This document shows, one piece after another, positions 23,080-34,784 of a DNA stretch of 64,000 nucleotides (position 1 is the stretch's first letter; each line of letters opens with the position of its first letter). A program made the position numbers and the translations under genes. The DNA comes from Rutidosis leptorrhynchoides (taxonomy: Eukaryota; Streptophyta; Magnoliopsida; Asterales; Asteraceae): assembly GCF_046630445.1 (NCBI RefSeq), contig NC_092335.1:34870501-34934500 (forward strand), given 5' to 3'. The notes under the pieces were generated by a model, which was not told the origin of the DNA, did not search any database, and worked only from the letters and a program-made list of their open reading frames with translations.

Positions 23080-25347
23080 TGTAAGATCCTGAATTTTGTG
23101 CATCAGAAAATGTTCCTGAAAGTGTCAGTAAATGTGTGCATCAGAAAGTGCCACTAAATGTCTACCTAACACTTATGCATTTTCAGAATTTACATCAGAA
23201 TCAGGATTAGTCAGAATCAGTCCCTGAACTTCAGAATCTATTTAGACCCTCGTGCGCACCGCGCACATTCAAGGGAGCGCGCCGCGCACTCTGCCTGGCG
23301 ACAGATTTTTGATTTTTCTATTTTTGAGTTAAATGAGGGGCTTTTTGGTCTTTTCACTTGGGGACGGATCTGTGGCCATATTATCAGTTTTAGATCCACT
23401 TTTGGATCATTTTCATATCCACAACTCTCTCATCTTCAAACCCTAGAGAGAGGAAGAGTTTTTAGAGAGAGAAAGCTCCACTTGGAGAAGAAGGAAGTTG
23501 ATTCGGGCTAAGGTGCAAGAGTTAAGGTTGTTCGCCTCGTTAACGACTACGTTTTGATAGTGTTGGTAAGCTTTAACTTCGAATTTAATTGTTAAGATTC
23601 TTGTTTATGTTTAGGGTTTGAGCTTGTTGGGGTTCTAAACCCTATTTCTCATGAAATTGAGGGTTTTGTTGTATTGCTAGTGTAAGTAAAACCCGATTAT
23701 TGTTTAGGGTTTGATGACGAATTTGAAAGTATTCGTCATGGTTTGAGTGTTAATTCACTAGATTGTAAGTGTGTTGGTGTTTTAGATGTTCATAAGAACA
23801 TGTTTGTTGGTCAAATGGGTGTTAACCTTGATTTGGTGTCAAACTAAGTTATGGGTCAAGATTTGATGAATCGAGTATATAAATGTTTGATCTAGGTGTA
23901 AATTGGTGTTTTGAAAATATAATCACTAGCCGTTAGTGATTTTGGGCGTTTTTGGGACTTATGTCAAAATGGGTTGACTTTGATTAGGTCTAATTTGGTA
24001 ATGACACTAATTTAGATTAAATGTATGTTAAACGCTTTTGTTAAGTGTTAAATGATGTTTTTGAATGAAGTAATCGTGGATAATGATTTTGGGTTAAATG
24101 GTGTCGAGTATAATTTTGGTTAAATTGTACTTGTTTGAATGGGTCGGAATTACCACCCGTAGTAGTAATTGGTGAAGTCCATTTTAGGTGACTAAATGGG
24201 CGGGTCGTTGTGTTAGATAGAAACACTCGGTTAAGGGTGTTGGAGTCGAATTCTCTTATAGGGAATGTATGTTGATTGTGTGTATATCTATATGCGTATT
24301 ATAGGTAAAAGCTTGCTCAGTTATGTTTGGAGGCGATTTACATACATGACTTGTGTGGACTTTTCAAGGTGAGTGGAATAATTATATGCGTATGTATATA
24401 ATGTATTTATTTGTATGCTATGGTATGAACCAAAGAGCCGGTAGTGCCATAGTGTGTGCGATTGTGCTATGATGTGAACCAAAGAGCCGGTAGCATTGTA
24501 GTACGTATGTTGTAGTGTGAACCAAAGAGCCGATAGCACTTAGCGCGAGTATGACTCGGGTTGTGATGTGAACCAAAGAGCCGGTAGCGTCATAACCGAT
24601 GCGTATGGTGTGAACCAAAGAGCCGGTAGCACCATGACGGGAGTATGGTTAACCATATAGTTTGTGTTTGTATTGTAGTGTAGCATATTATATTTTGGAG
24701 TATATGCTATTGTTTATGCTAGTTGCGGTAATGGAGGTTATTAGCTTTATACTTGGAGTTCGTATGCTAATATTATATTGCTAGCATGTTTGCGGTATGT
24801 GAGTAGGTGGTTGCAAGTAGGTATATTATATATGCATGTGTATACTTATTGCACTCACTAAGCGTTAGCTTACCCCTCTCGTTGTTTACCTTTTTACAGG
24901 TATTGTGTTGCGAAGCTAGCTAGTTGTTAGACTAGATGTGTAGGAGCGCTTGGGCTCGATGGGGTAGCTATTGGATATTTGGACGCGGATTGGGGATTTG
25001 GTAGTCCCCGTGATTATACTCTTGGTATTGGGTTGGGTTATAGAGTCCTAACTCGTCTAAATGTAAATTGGGATTGAAACTGGAAATTTGTACGGAAGTC
25101 GTAAAACGGCCGATGCGGGCCCGGTGTCATAAAACTCGTTTTATTATTGGAACGTGTTAGTTTTATCTAATATTATATGTTGTGAAAAGCGCTTCGTCTA
25201 AAAGTGTCGGGAAGTGGATGATCTTTAATCAAAATTTGGAAAATCCGGACAGAGGCTGTCAGGCCTTGTGCGCGCCGCGCACCCCTGCTGTGTAAAAAAA
25301 CAAAAAACTTTGCGTGATGGGTTGGATAACGAAGTTGGGTCGTTACA
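23080..25347 (+). repeat. LARD 5' LTR
   Basis: Starts TGTAAGATCC and ends GGTCGTTACA. Landmarks are paired GTGCGC-type boxes near 23252-23290, a CAAG|GTGAGT donor at 24369, five hairpin units with related AACCAAAGAGCCGGTAG loops (24418-24639), a TATGGTTAACCATA palindrome (24643-24656), an acceptor TTTTTACAG ending 24899, and a single GTGCGCGCCGCGCAC box near 25268. Compared with the 3' LTR it lacks one copy of the downstream GC box and has a shorter A-run near 25300. Confidence 0.95.
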
Positions 25348-25361
25348 AGTGGTATCAGAGC
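25348..25361 (+). other. Primer-binding site of the LARD (initiator tRNA-Met type)
   Basis: TGGTATCAGAGC at 25350-25361, two bases after the 5' LTR, is the usual complement of the 3' end of plant initiator tRNA-Met. Confidence 0.9.
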
Positions 25362-28300
25362 ATAGTCTAAGGGAATTAGGCGACCTTGGAATAGGTGCCT
25401 AGTCTTAGACTTTTTGACGGATGTGCGTTATTTGCGGGACTTGTAGGAATGCGGGTTGGATTGAGATTTGTTAGTGCCTTAGAGTAGGTGACTAACTAGG
25501 ACTCGTGTTTGTCTAATGTGGGATTATGTCGGGCCTTATTTCGTGTGTAAATTAGTGCCTTAGATGGATAGTGCCTAATGTAAGTAGGCGAACTTGAATG
25601 TTGTTTTAGTGATAGTCACCTAGGTTGTAGGTGGACTTGTTGTTGCGGTGTACTTGTGTACATTTATTATTTATATTGTATATAAGTGTATATATACATG
25701 TATCTATTTGTGCGGTGTCCTAGGGATGAATCTTTTGGAGAGATTCGGATGTTCGGTGGTTATGAGTGATCAAGTTCACGGTAAGGACTTTGGTCATTCG
25801 GGTACTAGGAGTTATCGCATGTTATTTTGTGTGAATGTTGCGTCAGTCCGGGTAAAGTACTTTGCGTGACCATACGAAAATGGTAAGGTACGCAATTGTA
25901 ATAGTGACTGATCACCATTATTACAACCGTGTATCTTGGCACGAAGCATGACATGACGAGTACCGAGCGGAGGAAACGTGGCATGGTTGGGGTAGAATCG
26001 GGACGAGTTAGGAATCTTTTATTGGTTCCTGGGATATAGTGGTCTCGGGTGATGTGCTTGTGTCACATCGGGTTCTTTATTAGTCGGGAAGTTTTACGGT
26101 GGATTCGGTTAGTTAAGGTGAGTGAGCAAACTCATGAGTTCGGCGCGTACCTAGTCACCCTAAGTAGTGGGTGCACTATTGAGATTGTTATTGGTTGTAG
26201 TTACTTATCGTAACTAGGATGACCGATTAGTAAGTATGCGTACGACGAAGACTTGAACCCCATAAACGGATGTAGCAAGTCTAATGATTGAAGAATTGGG
26301 TTACACTCGGTAGAGTGTGTGGTTAGAGAACCGTGTAAGGATTCTAGTTGTGAGTCGCCTTGGAATTGGTGAATCGAGGAGTCTTCGGGTCGTTAAACTC
26401 ATGGGAGTGGGACCCGTATGACGGTGATTGCATTAGTATGTTAGCGTGTTGTGGATTATAGGGTAACATTCCTAACGGAATATCCCTTGTAGTGGTGGAT
26501 GTGTCGATGTGCGGAGGGGTGTAAGACTTGGTGTTTTCAAGCATCTCTTTAGTGTTAGATGAAAGGTTTCATGAGGCTATATCGTTGGCCTTGTGGAAAC
26601 TGAGGGTAGCGTGTGATCGCTAGAAACTTTCGATAAGACAATAAACCGTGAGGTTTGTCGGGTAGGTATGACTTCGGGTCATTATTATAGAGAGATGGGA
26701 GATATCGGGTGTAGGGAACCCAAAGATCGAGTTTCTAAAATTCGGTAGGTTGTGGCGGGAGTTGCATGACACTGCGTCAGGTGCCTCCTTATACCTACAA
26801 GTGTAATGTTCAACTCCGGTGATGGTGTGATCACTTTGTGCTTAGGGTGTCCGTGAGATATCCTTGGAAGCAGCGGAGATTACAGTAGTGATCGACGGGT
26901 GATAGTAATTTGACGGTTGCGAAAGTCAAAGTTTAAGAGCATTGTGGTGAATACTTCTTATGAATTGACGAATGAGCGAATCTTGATGCTCTTAAGTGAT
27001 GGACGGGTAAAGATGACCGGTGAGCCGGTGATAGACTTAATGGTCGGTTAGGCCAAAGGTTATGATGAAGTGTTGATATTGCGGTCGATATAATTATTGC
27101 GCCGGATTGGTCACTCTTCTCCATGAGAGTGAGCAATTTTTATTAAAGGTTCCTTACGAGGAAGGTCGGGTGATCTCGACTGAGTTCGCGACTGATTAAG
27201 CGGAGTGGCATATGCCTAGTCGTAGAGGTGTATGTGAGACTTTGGTGGAGTTCGCTTTGCGAACGGTGAAGGACTGTTATTTGTAATTGTGGTATAAAGG
27301 TGCGATGTTGTCGCGTGTACGACATCTCAAGTGAAGGTGCATGTCAGCTCTGAGAGCCTAATGTGAATTCGTGGTGACTTGGAGTATATGACCAACGATG
27401 AGGATGGTCATGTGTTTCGTGGAATGATAATTCCGCAGGATGTTATCATCTTGGCGGTGAGAATGTGGAGCCAAATTCTAAGTGGGGGAGTTTTTACTGC
27501 CGCCCGAGGAAGCTCCGGTGGTGTTATGTATAGCGAAGTGTAGGAGTGTACCGTGCTAAGCCTCAATAGGTATTCGGAGTTCCTAACGAGGGAGAGTGAC
27601 GGGTTGTTGATGATTCGAGATCGTTCATTACAATTGTGAGTTACAATTCCGGAATGTTATGCTTGAAGATTGTGATGATGGGAGCGAAGGAAGTGTAAGT
27701 CTTCTTATGTAAGGTGGTCGTGAAGTACCATTGTACGGTGTGAGACCAAATGTGAAGTTTGAAATCTCGGAGTGAGAGAATGGAGCAGTCATTGCGAGTG
27801 CTCTTGTGATGTAAATTTGGGTTGGTGTGAAACTCGGATAGTACTGTTAAGGGAGTACGAGTTTGATATTGTGGTGAATACTGTAATTTTCCCTGTCGGG
27901 AAACGTGATTGTGGGAATTGTCAGTGGATTATTCCACTTTATGGACGATTGTGAGGCGGAGAGTGTCGATTTTGATTTACTCGCGTAGAGACACGCGGAT
28001 GTTGTTTGGTTGCGAGGGTGTGTTCCCTAGTGATGTGACCCGTTGGTTGCATTTAAATGTTGAGGCCATCCTTAACGGACGGTCTGGGTAGGAGGATTAT
28101 GGGTGAATATTTTTGTGGATCGTGTGGCAAATCGCGAATTGTTATGATGATAATTCGTTGTTGATGAGATTCTAGTATATGAATAGTCTCCATGCTAGTA
28201 CTAGTAAGCCGTCTCGTGTGATTGTGTTGTAGGGTTTGGAGGAGCAACCCTGTGTCGAGTGTTGATGTATTGTTTAGCATGTGGTGTATTATTGTCGCCC

Positions 28301-28818
28301 TGGATTAGTCCAGAGACTGGTGGTCGTGTGCGGACCGATTGATGGGAAAGTTTGTGTTCCCAGTGTGAATATTTAGGGATACCAAAATTTCTTCGTTGAA
28401 AGAGTAACCTGGTTGTGGTGACTGTAAGAAGTGGTACGTTTATGGACCGTTGAAGCGTGGAGTTTAACGCGGCATAAATCCTTCTCGATTTGGATTAATG
28501 CAAGACTTGGTTCACGACGCAGTGAATTTAGTAGATCGCGTTGGGTGATATAGTTATGGATGTAGCTTGTTGCGAGTTGTAGCCGAGAGAACTTGAAGGA
28601 ATATATGGTGTTTTCCGTATTTCCTAAATGGGCATTTTGGACATTGAGCGTACGAGATACCGCTGGTTATGGTAATGCATGCTAGTGATTATTAGCGTGT
28701 GGTGAGATATTCGGGTTAATGGAAATCATGGACATCGAGTTTGGATGTGTGTCGGAGGACTATAGTGTGTGGTTCCGGTGGGTTAAGTGACCGAGATCAC
28801 GGGGACGTGATCCAGTTT
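25362..28818 (+). other. Non-coding interior of the LARD
   Basis: About 3.4 kb with GT-rich plus-strand composition unlike neighbouring AT-rich DNA. The start has a repeated phrase (AGTGCCTTAG near 25472 and 25555; GTGCCTAGTC near 25396). No zinc knuckle, protease, RT, RNase H or integrase motif was recognised on either strand. Confidence 0.75.
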
Positions 28819-28832
28819 AAGTGGGGGAGAGT
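28819..28832 (+). other. Polypurine tract of the LARD
   Basis: AAGTGGGGGAGAGT lies immediately before the TGTAAG start of the 3' LTR at 28833 and fits as the plus-strand priming site. Confidence 0.85.
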
Positions 28833-31134
28833 TGTAAGATCCTGAATTTTGTGCATCAGAAAATGTTCCTGAAAGTGTCAGTAAATGTGTGCATCAGAAA
28901 GAGCCACTAAATGTCTATCTAACACTTCTGCATTTTCAGAATTTACATCAGAATTAGGATTAGTCAGAATCAGTCCCTGAACTTCAGAATCTGTTTAGAC
29001 CCTCGTGCGCGCCGCGCACATTCAAGGGAGCGCGCCGCGCACTCTGCCTGGCGACAGATTTCTGATTTTTCTATTTTTGAGTTAAATGAGGGGCTTTTTG
29101 GTCTTTTCACTTAGGGATGGATCTTTGGCCATATTAGCAGTTTTAGATCCACTTTTGGATCATTTTCACATCCACAACTCTCTCATCTTCAAACCCTAGA
29201 GAGAGGAAGAGTTTTTAGAGAGAGAAAGCTCCACTTGGAGAAGAAGGAAGTTGATTCGGGCTAAGGTGCAAGAGTTAAGGTTGTTCACCTCGTTAACGGC
29301 TATGTTTTGATAGTGTTGGTAAGCTTTAACTTCGAATTTAATTGTTAAGATTCTTGTTCATGTTTAGGGTTTGAGCTTGTTGGGGTTCTAAACCCCATTT
29401 CTCATGAAATTGAGGGTTTTGTTGTATTGCTAGTGTAAGTAAAACCAGATTATTGTGGGTTTAGGGTTTGATGAGGAATTTGGAAGTATTCGTCATGGTT
29501 TGGGTGTTAATTCACTTGATTGTAAGTGTGTTGGTGTTTTAGATGTTCATAAGAACATGTTTGTTGGTCAAATGGGTGTTAACCTTGATTTGGTGTCAAA
29601 CTAAGTTATGGGTCAAGATTTGATGAATCGAGTATATAAATGTTTGATTTAGGCGTAAATTGGTGTTTTGAAAATATAATCACTAGCCGTTAGTGATTTT
29701 GGGCGTTTTTGGGACTTATGTCAAAATGGGTTGACTTTGATTAGGTCGAATTTGGTAATGACACTAATTTGGATTAAATGGATGTTAAACGCTTTTGTTA
29801 AGTGTTAAATGACGTTTTTGAATGAAGTAATCGTGGATAATGATTTTGGGTTAAATGGTGTCGAGTATAATTTTGGTTAAATTGTACTTGTTTGAATGGG
29901 TCGGAATTACCACCCGTAGTAGTAATTGGTGAATTCCATTTTATGTGACTAAATGGGCGGGTCGTTGTGTTAGATAGAAACACTCGGTTAAGGGTGTTGG
30001 AGTCGAATTCTCTTGTAGGGAATGTATATTGATTGTGTGTATATCTATATGCGTATTATAGGTAAAAGTTTGCTCAGTTACGTTTGGAGGCGATTTACAT
30101 ACATGACTTGTGCGGACTTTTCAAGGTGAGTGGAATAATTATATGCGTATGTATATAATGTATTTATTTGTATACTATGGTATAAACCAAAGAGCCGGTA
30201 GTGCCATAGTGTGTGCGATTGTGCTATGATGTGAACCAAAGAGCCGGTAGCATCGTAGTACGTATGTTGTAGTGTGAACCAAAGAGCCGGTAGCACTTAG
30301 CGCGAGTATGACTCGGGTTGTGATGTGAACCAAAGAGCCGGTAGCATCATAACCGATGCGTATGGTGTGAACCAAAGAGCCGGTAGCACCATGACGCGAG
30401 TATGGTTAACCATATAGTTTGTGTTTGTATTGTAGTGTAGCATATTATATTTTGGAATATATGCTATTGTTTATGCTAGTTGCGGTAATGGAGGTTATTA
30501 GCTTTATACTTGGAGTTCGTATGCTAATATTATATTGCTAGCATGTTTGCGGTATGTGAGTAGGTGGTTGCAAGTAGGTATATTATATATGCATGTGTAT
30601 ACTTATTGCACTCACTAAGCGTTAGCTTACCCCTCTCGTTGTTTACCTTTTTACAGGTATTGTGTTGCGAAGCTAGCTAGTTGTTAGACTAGATGTGTAG
30701 GAGCGATTGGGCTCGATGGGGTAGCTATTGGATATTTGGACGCGGATTGGGGATTTGGTAGTCCCCGGGATTATGCTCTTGGTATTGGGTTGGGTTATAG
30801 AGTCCTAACTAGTCTAAATGTAAATTGGGATTGAAACTGGAATTTTGTACGGAAGTCGTAAAACGGGCGATGCGGGCCCGGTGTCGTAAAACTCATTTTA
30901 TTATTGGAACGTGTTAGTTTTATCTAATATTATATGTTGTGAAAAGCGCTTCGTCTAAAAGTGTCGGGAAGTGGATGATCTTTAATCAAAATTTGGAAAA
31001 TCCGGACAGAGGCTGTCAGGCCTTGTGCGCGCCGCGCACATAAGGGGCTGCGCGCTGCGCACCCCTGCTGTGTAAAAAAAAAAAAAAAAAAAAACTTTGC
31101 GTGATGGGTTGGATAACGAAGTTGGGTCGTTACA
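28833..31134 (+). repeat. LARD 3' LTR
   Basis: Same landmarks as the 5' LTR: paired GC boxes near 29005-29043, donor at 30126, hairpin units 30170-30395, acceptor ending 30656, then two GC boxes (31025-31063) and an A-run of about 20 near 31074. The predicted intron is 531 nt in both LTRs. Confidence 0.95.
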
Positions 31135-34100
31135 ATGTTGTTGAGAAATACTTGTGCTACTTGTAAAGCTGTGAATGAGTGTGAGATAGCCATAAAATGG
31201 GCATACTTGCCAAGTCTATCCAAAACCACAAAGATAACACTCTTGCCCCGTGACATAGGTAAACCTTCAATGAAATCCATTTAGATATCACTCCAAATTC
31301 TTTGTGGAATAGGCAAAGGTTGCAACAATCCAGGGTATTTGGTCAAATCAGCCTTGTTCTTTAAACACACAATGCAATTCCTTATGAACCCTTCTACCTG
31401 TTTCTTCATCTTTTTCCAATACAGTGCAACATCTATTCTCTTTGTGGTAGCATGAATTCCAGAATGACCACCAATGTGATCATCATGAAAGTGAGCAATT
31501 AACTTCACCCTCAACTCCTTATCTGCCCTAACCACCAACTTTCCCTTCCTATATAACACATTGCCTTGTAAAGTAAAAGACTTTGACTGTATTTGACACT
31601 TGATAACTTGCAGATGAACTGTTGCAAATCAATATCTTGCTGCACACTGCTAACTATTTCTTCAAACAACTTATCAGATACTGAAGTAATGTGGATTTGA
31701 AAAAATTAACCCATTCCTTGCACCCTTGACAATGTATCATCCACCACATTCTCACCACCCTTCTTGTATATTATTTCATAATCAAACCCTAGCAATTTAG
31801 GTAAATATTTCATTTGAGTAGGAGTTGAAATCCTCTGGTCCAAAAGGTACTTAAGACTAACATGATCGATTTTGATCTTAAAATGCCTATTTAACAAATA
31901 ACCTCTCCACCTATCAAGGGCTATTATCACAGCTAGAAACTCCTTCTCTTAAGTAGATAAACTTTGGTGTCTTTTAGATAGGGTTTTGCTAAGGTAAGCC
32001 AATGGGTGACCATTTTGGGTAAGTACTGCTCCAACCCTACTCCTGATGCATCTGTTTCAACTATAAACTCTTTATTAAAATAAGGCAACCCTAGAACAGG
32101 TACCTGCTGCATAGCCTACTTTAGTTGTTCAAAAGCTGTAGCAGCTTGTTCAGACCATTGAAATGCATCATTCTTCAATAACTGAGTTAATGGGTATGCA
32201 ATTGTAGCATAACCCTGCACAAACATCCTGTAATAACCAGTTAAACCCAAGAAACCCCTAAATTGTTTGAGACTTTTAGGTATTGGCCACTGTTTCATAG
32301 CTTCAATTTTCTTAGGATCTGTAGCAACCCCTTTTTCAGAAATCACATGGCCAAATACTCAACTTGCTTGGTAGAAAACACACATTTTGACTATTTTGCA
32401 TACAATGTGTTTTCCCTCATGGTCTGCATAACCAATCTTAGATGATGCAAGTGGTCATCCAAAGTAGCACTGTATATCAAAATGTCATTAAAGAACACAA
32501 GTACAAATTTCCTAAGGTATCTTTTAAACACATGATTCATCAAGGACTGAAATGTTGATGGAGCATTAGTAAGGCCAAATGGCATTACCAGGAACTCATA
32601 GTGGCCTTCATGAGTTCTAAAAGCTGTCTTGGCAATATCTCCTTCAAACATTCTGATTTGATGGTATCCAGACCTAAGATCCAATTTAGAAAATAGCCTA
32701 GACCCACTCAACTCATCTATCAACTCTTCTATTATAGGAATTGGAAACTAATCTTTTACAGTATGCTTGTTTAATTCCCTATAATCAACACACATACGCC
32801 AACTTCCATCCTTCTTTTTGACCATTACTATTGGAGCAGAAAATGGACTCTGACTAGGTCTGATAACCCCTGTTCCCAACAACTCACCCACCATTTCTTC
32901 AATAGCATTCTTTCGAGTAAGTGGATGCCTGTAAGGCCTAACATTCACAGGTTCAGTTCCCTCCTTCAAAGGTATCATGTGATCATGTGATCTCCTTGGT
33001 GGAAATGCAGTGGGTGTGGCAAAGATATATGCAAACTCTTCTAATAATGAATTCAAGTTATCATCATCATCTCCTTCATCTTGACCCTGTGATTGCTCAA
33101 CAGACAGCTCAAATAAAGTTGTAGGGTACTCATATAAGAACATTGATGAAAGTTGAGCCTGACTTTCACCCAAACTTTTAATCATTCTTTTATTTTCTGC
33201 CCACTTAACAGTTGGTCTTCTGGTACCCCTCAATTCCACCTTCACATTATTATGATAAAAGGTCATTAGAAGCTTCTCAAAATTCCACCTAATTTCTCCC
33301 AATGTATTCAACCATTGAATGCCAAGTACCATATCACAACCCCCTAAAGGTATAACCATCATTGAACTTTTGAAGGTAGCATCACTTAACCTCCATTCTA
33401 TGTTACAACATTTAGTAGTTACACTCTTATGACCACCGGGAACAACAACATGCATAGGTTCTATATCTCTCAATGGATAGCCAATTATTTTTGTCATTTC
33501 TACATCCAAAAAGTTATGAGTGCTACCTGAATCAATCAATATATGCACTCCTTGCTTCTTAATATGCCCATTGATTCTCATTGTTTGATATGTGCTTGCA
33601 CCAGTTAAAGCATTCAATGAAATTTAGGGTGTATCTTCTGTATAAGTATCAACGGCATCACTAAACATCTCATCATCTTGTACATCAATATCTGCTACTT
33701 CAGTTTCTGGACACCCTTCACCAATCACCTCTAAAGAATAGACTTGACCACTACATTTATGCCCAGATGGATACTTCTGGTCATAGTAAAAACATGGTCC
33801 CTTGATTCGTTTCTCTTATATTTCTTTTTGAGTTAACCTTTTCCCATTACCCCTTGAATTAGCATTGTAATGAGGACTTGGTAAGGCTAATTGTGTTTGC
33901 ACATTAGGTGTGTTGGTTGCTTTGTTCATAATTGGTGTGTAAACAGATGGTTTTGAATTGTAAGTTGTGGTACCAAACTTAGGAGTGGGAAGTAATGAAG
34001 TATACCCCCTCTTTGTTGCAGCTATGGTATCTTCTTGCAGTTTAGCTAGGCAAAATGCATATTCCAATGTTTGAGGTCTAAACATTCTCACCAGCAATTC

Positions 34101-34735
34101 AATCTCCTTATGCAACCCAGCCAAGAACAAACTAATGACATGCTTATTGCTAATCTCTACCTTATTCAATAGTCTTTCAAACTCATCATAATAAGCTTGA
34201 GCAGATCCTGTCTGCCTCAGATTCTTCAATTCTGCCAATAGATCTTCAATGGTTGTGCCAAATCTTTTAAGCAATGCTTCTTCATAAATGCTCCATTCCA
34301 CCTCTTCACCACGAACTCTGATAAAGTGTTGATGCCAACTTAAAGCCTTTCCCATCATATGTATGAATGCAATTCTGACCTTATCTTCTTCTTCAATCCT
34401 ATCAACATTGAAGAATTGCCTGCACCTGTACAACCAGCCATTGACATCTTCACCTTCAAACTTTAGAAACTTAATTTTAGACAAACGTGCCAATTGTTGA
34501 TTGCTTATATGAGATGTTCGTTCACCATTTCTTGATCTTTGTTTATCATTTGATATGTATTGTTGCTGCACAACCACACCATCGATCATACTATTGATCT
34601 GCATGTTCATGCCATCAATTCGATCATTCAATTGCGTATTTATAGTAGAGATGGCTTTATTAGCTCAGCTGGAGCTGCCCTCATAAATTCCATCGGATTC
34701 TCTTCGCCAGAGTTATTGCGTGTCGTCATCACCAT
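31135..34735 (-). pseudogene. Chromovirus gag-pol, 5' part (gag, protease, RT, RNase H, start of integrase), broken
   Basis: Minus-strand order: candidate gag start near 34735, followed by a frameshift; gag body in one long frame (34631-33816; FEGEDVNGWLYRC, ALLKRFG); a knuckle-like C...C segment with one Cys changed to Tyr; protease with IDSGSTHNF (within 33617-32748); RT start through [12 protein letters not shown] core (32723-32391) with [10 protein letters not shown], where the family has two Asp, so a catalytic Asp is Asn; RNase H with DHVSLKYLL (31930-31706); and the integrase HHCC region (HFHDDHIGGHSG...CIVC; 31559-31281) before the LARD insertion. At least five stops or frameshifts separate these blocks. 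The clade is judged chromovirus from the C-terminal chromodomain-like end at 22159-23079. Confidence 0.88.
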
Positions 34736-34770
34736 AATTCCTGAAATTGAACGTGATTTCGCAGGATTAG

Positions 34771-34784
34771 GGCTCTGATACCAA
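34771..34784 (-). other. Primer-binding site of the chromovirus (initiator tRNA-Met type)
   Basis: Minus strand TTGGTATCAGAGCC lies directly inside the 5' LTR, the typical initiator tRNA-Met site. Confidence 0.88.

Larger units (their letters stand above)
23075..31139 (+). mobile_element. LARD-like non-autonomous LTR retrotransposon (23080-31134; TSD ATGTT)
   Basis: The 8055-bp element has two long LTRs (2268 and 2302 bp), TGTAAG...GTTACA ends, a primer-binding site right after the left LTR, a purine tract right before the right LTR, and perfect ATGTT duplications at 23075-23079 and 31135-31139. The 3485-bp interior has no gag or pol domain in any frame; the longest open stretches are under 80 codons. 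Long LTRs around a non-coding interior is the LARD organisation, so it must be mobilised by a partner's proteins. It is inserted in the integrase region of the minus-strand chromovirus. LTR divergence by eye is roughly 2%. Confidence 0.92.

Noticed and set aside
24041..24618. Minus-strand open frames in the LARD LTRs (also 29798-30375)
   Set aside because: They overlap the hairpin array, occur identically in both LTRs and have no start context or domain; the repeats explain them.
25348..25361. tRNA gene fragment (TGGTATCAGAGC), also 34771-34784
   Set aside because: Directly inside LTRs, so these are primer-binding sites, not tRNA genes.
30930..31280. 116-codon minus-strand frame
   Set aside because: It is a chimera across the LARD/chromovirus junction; only its first part is integrase.
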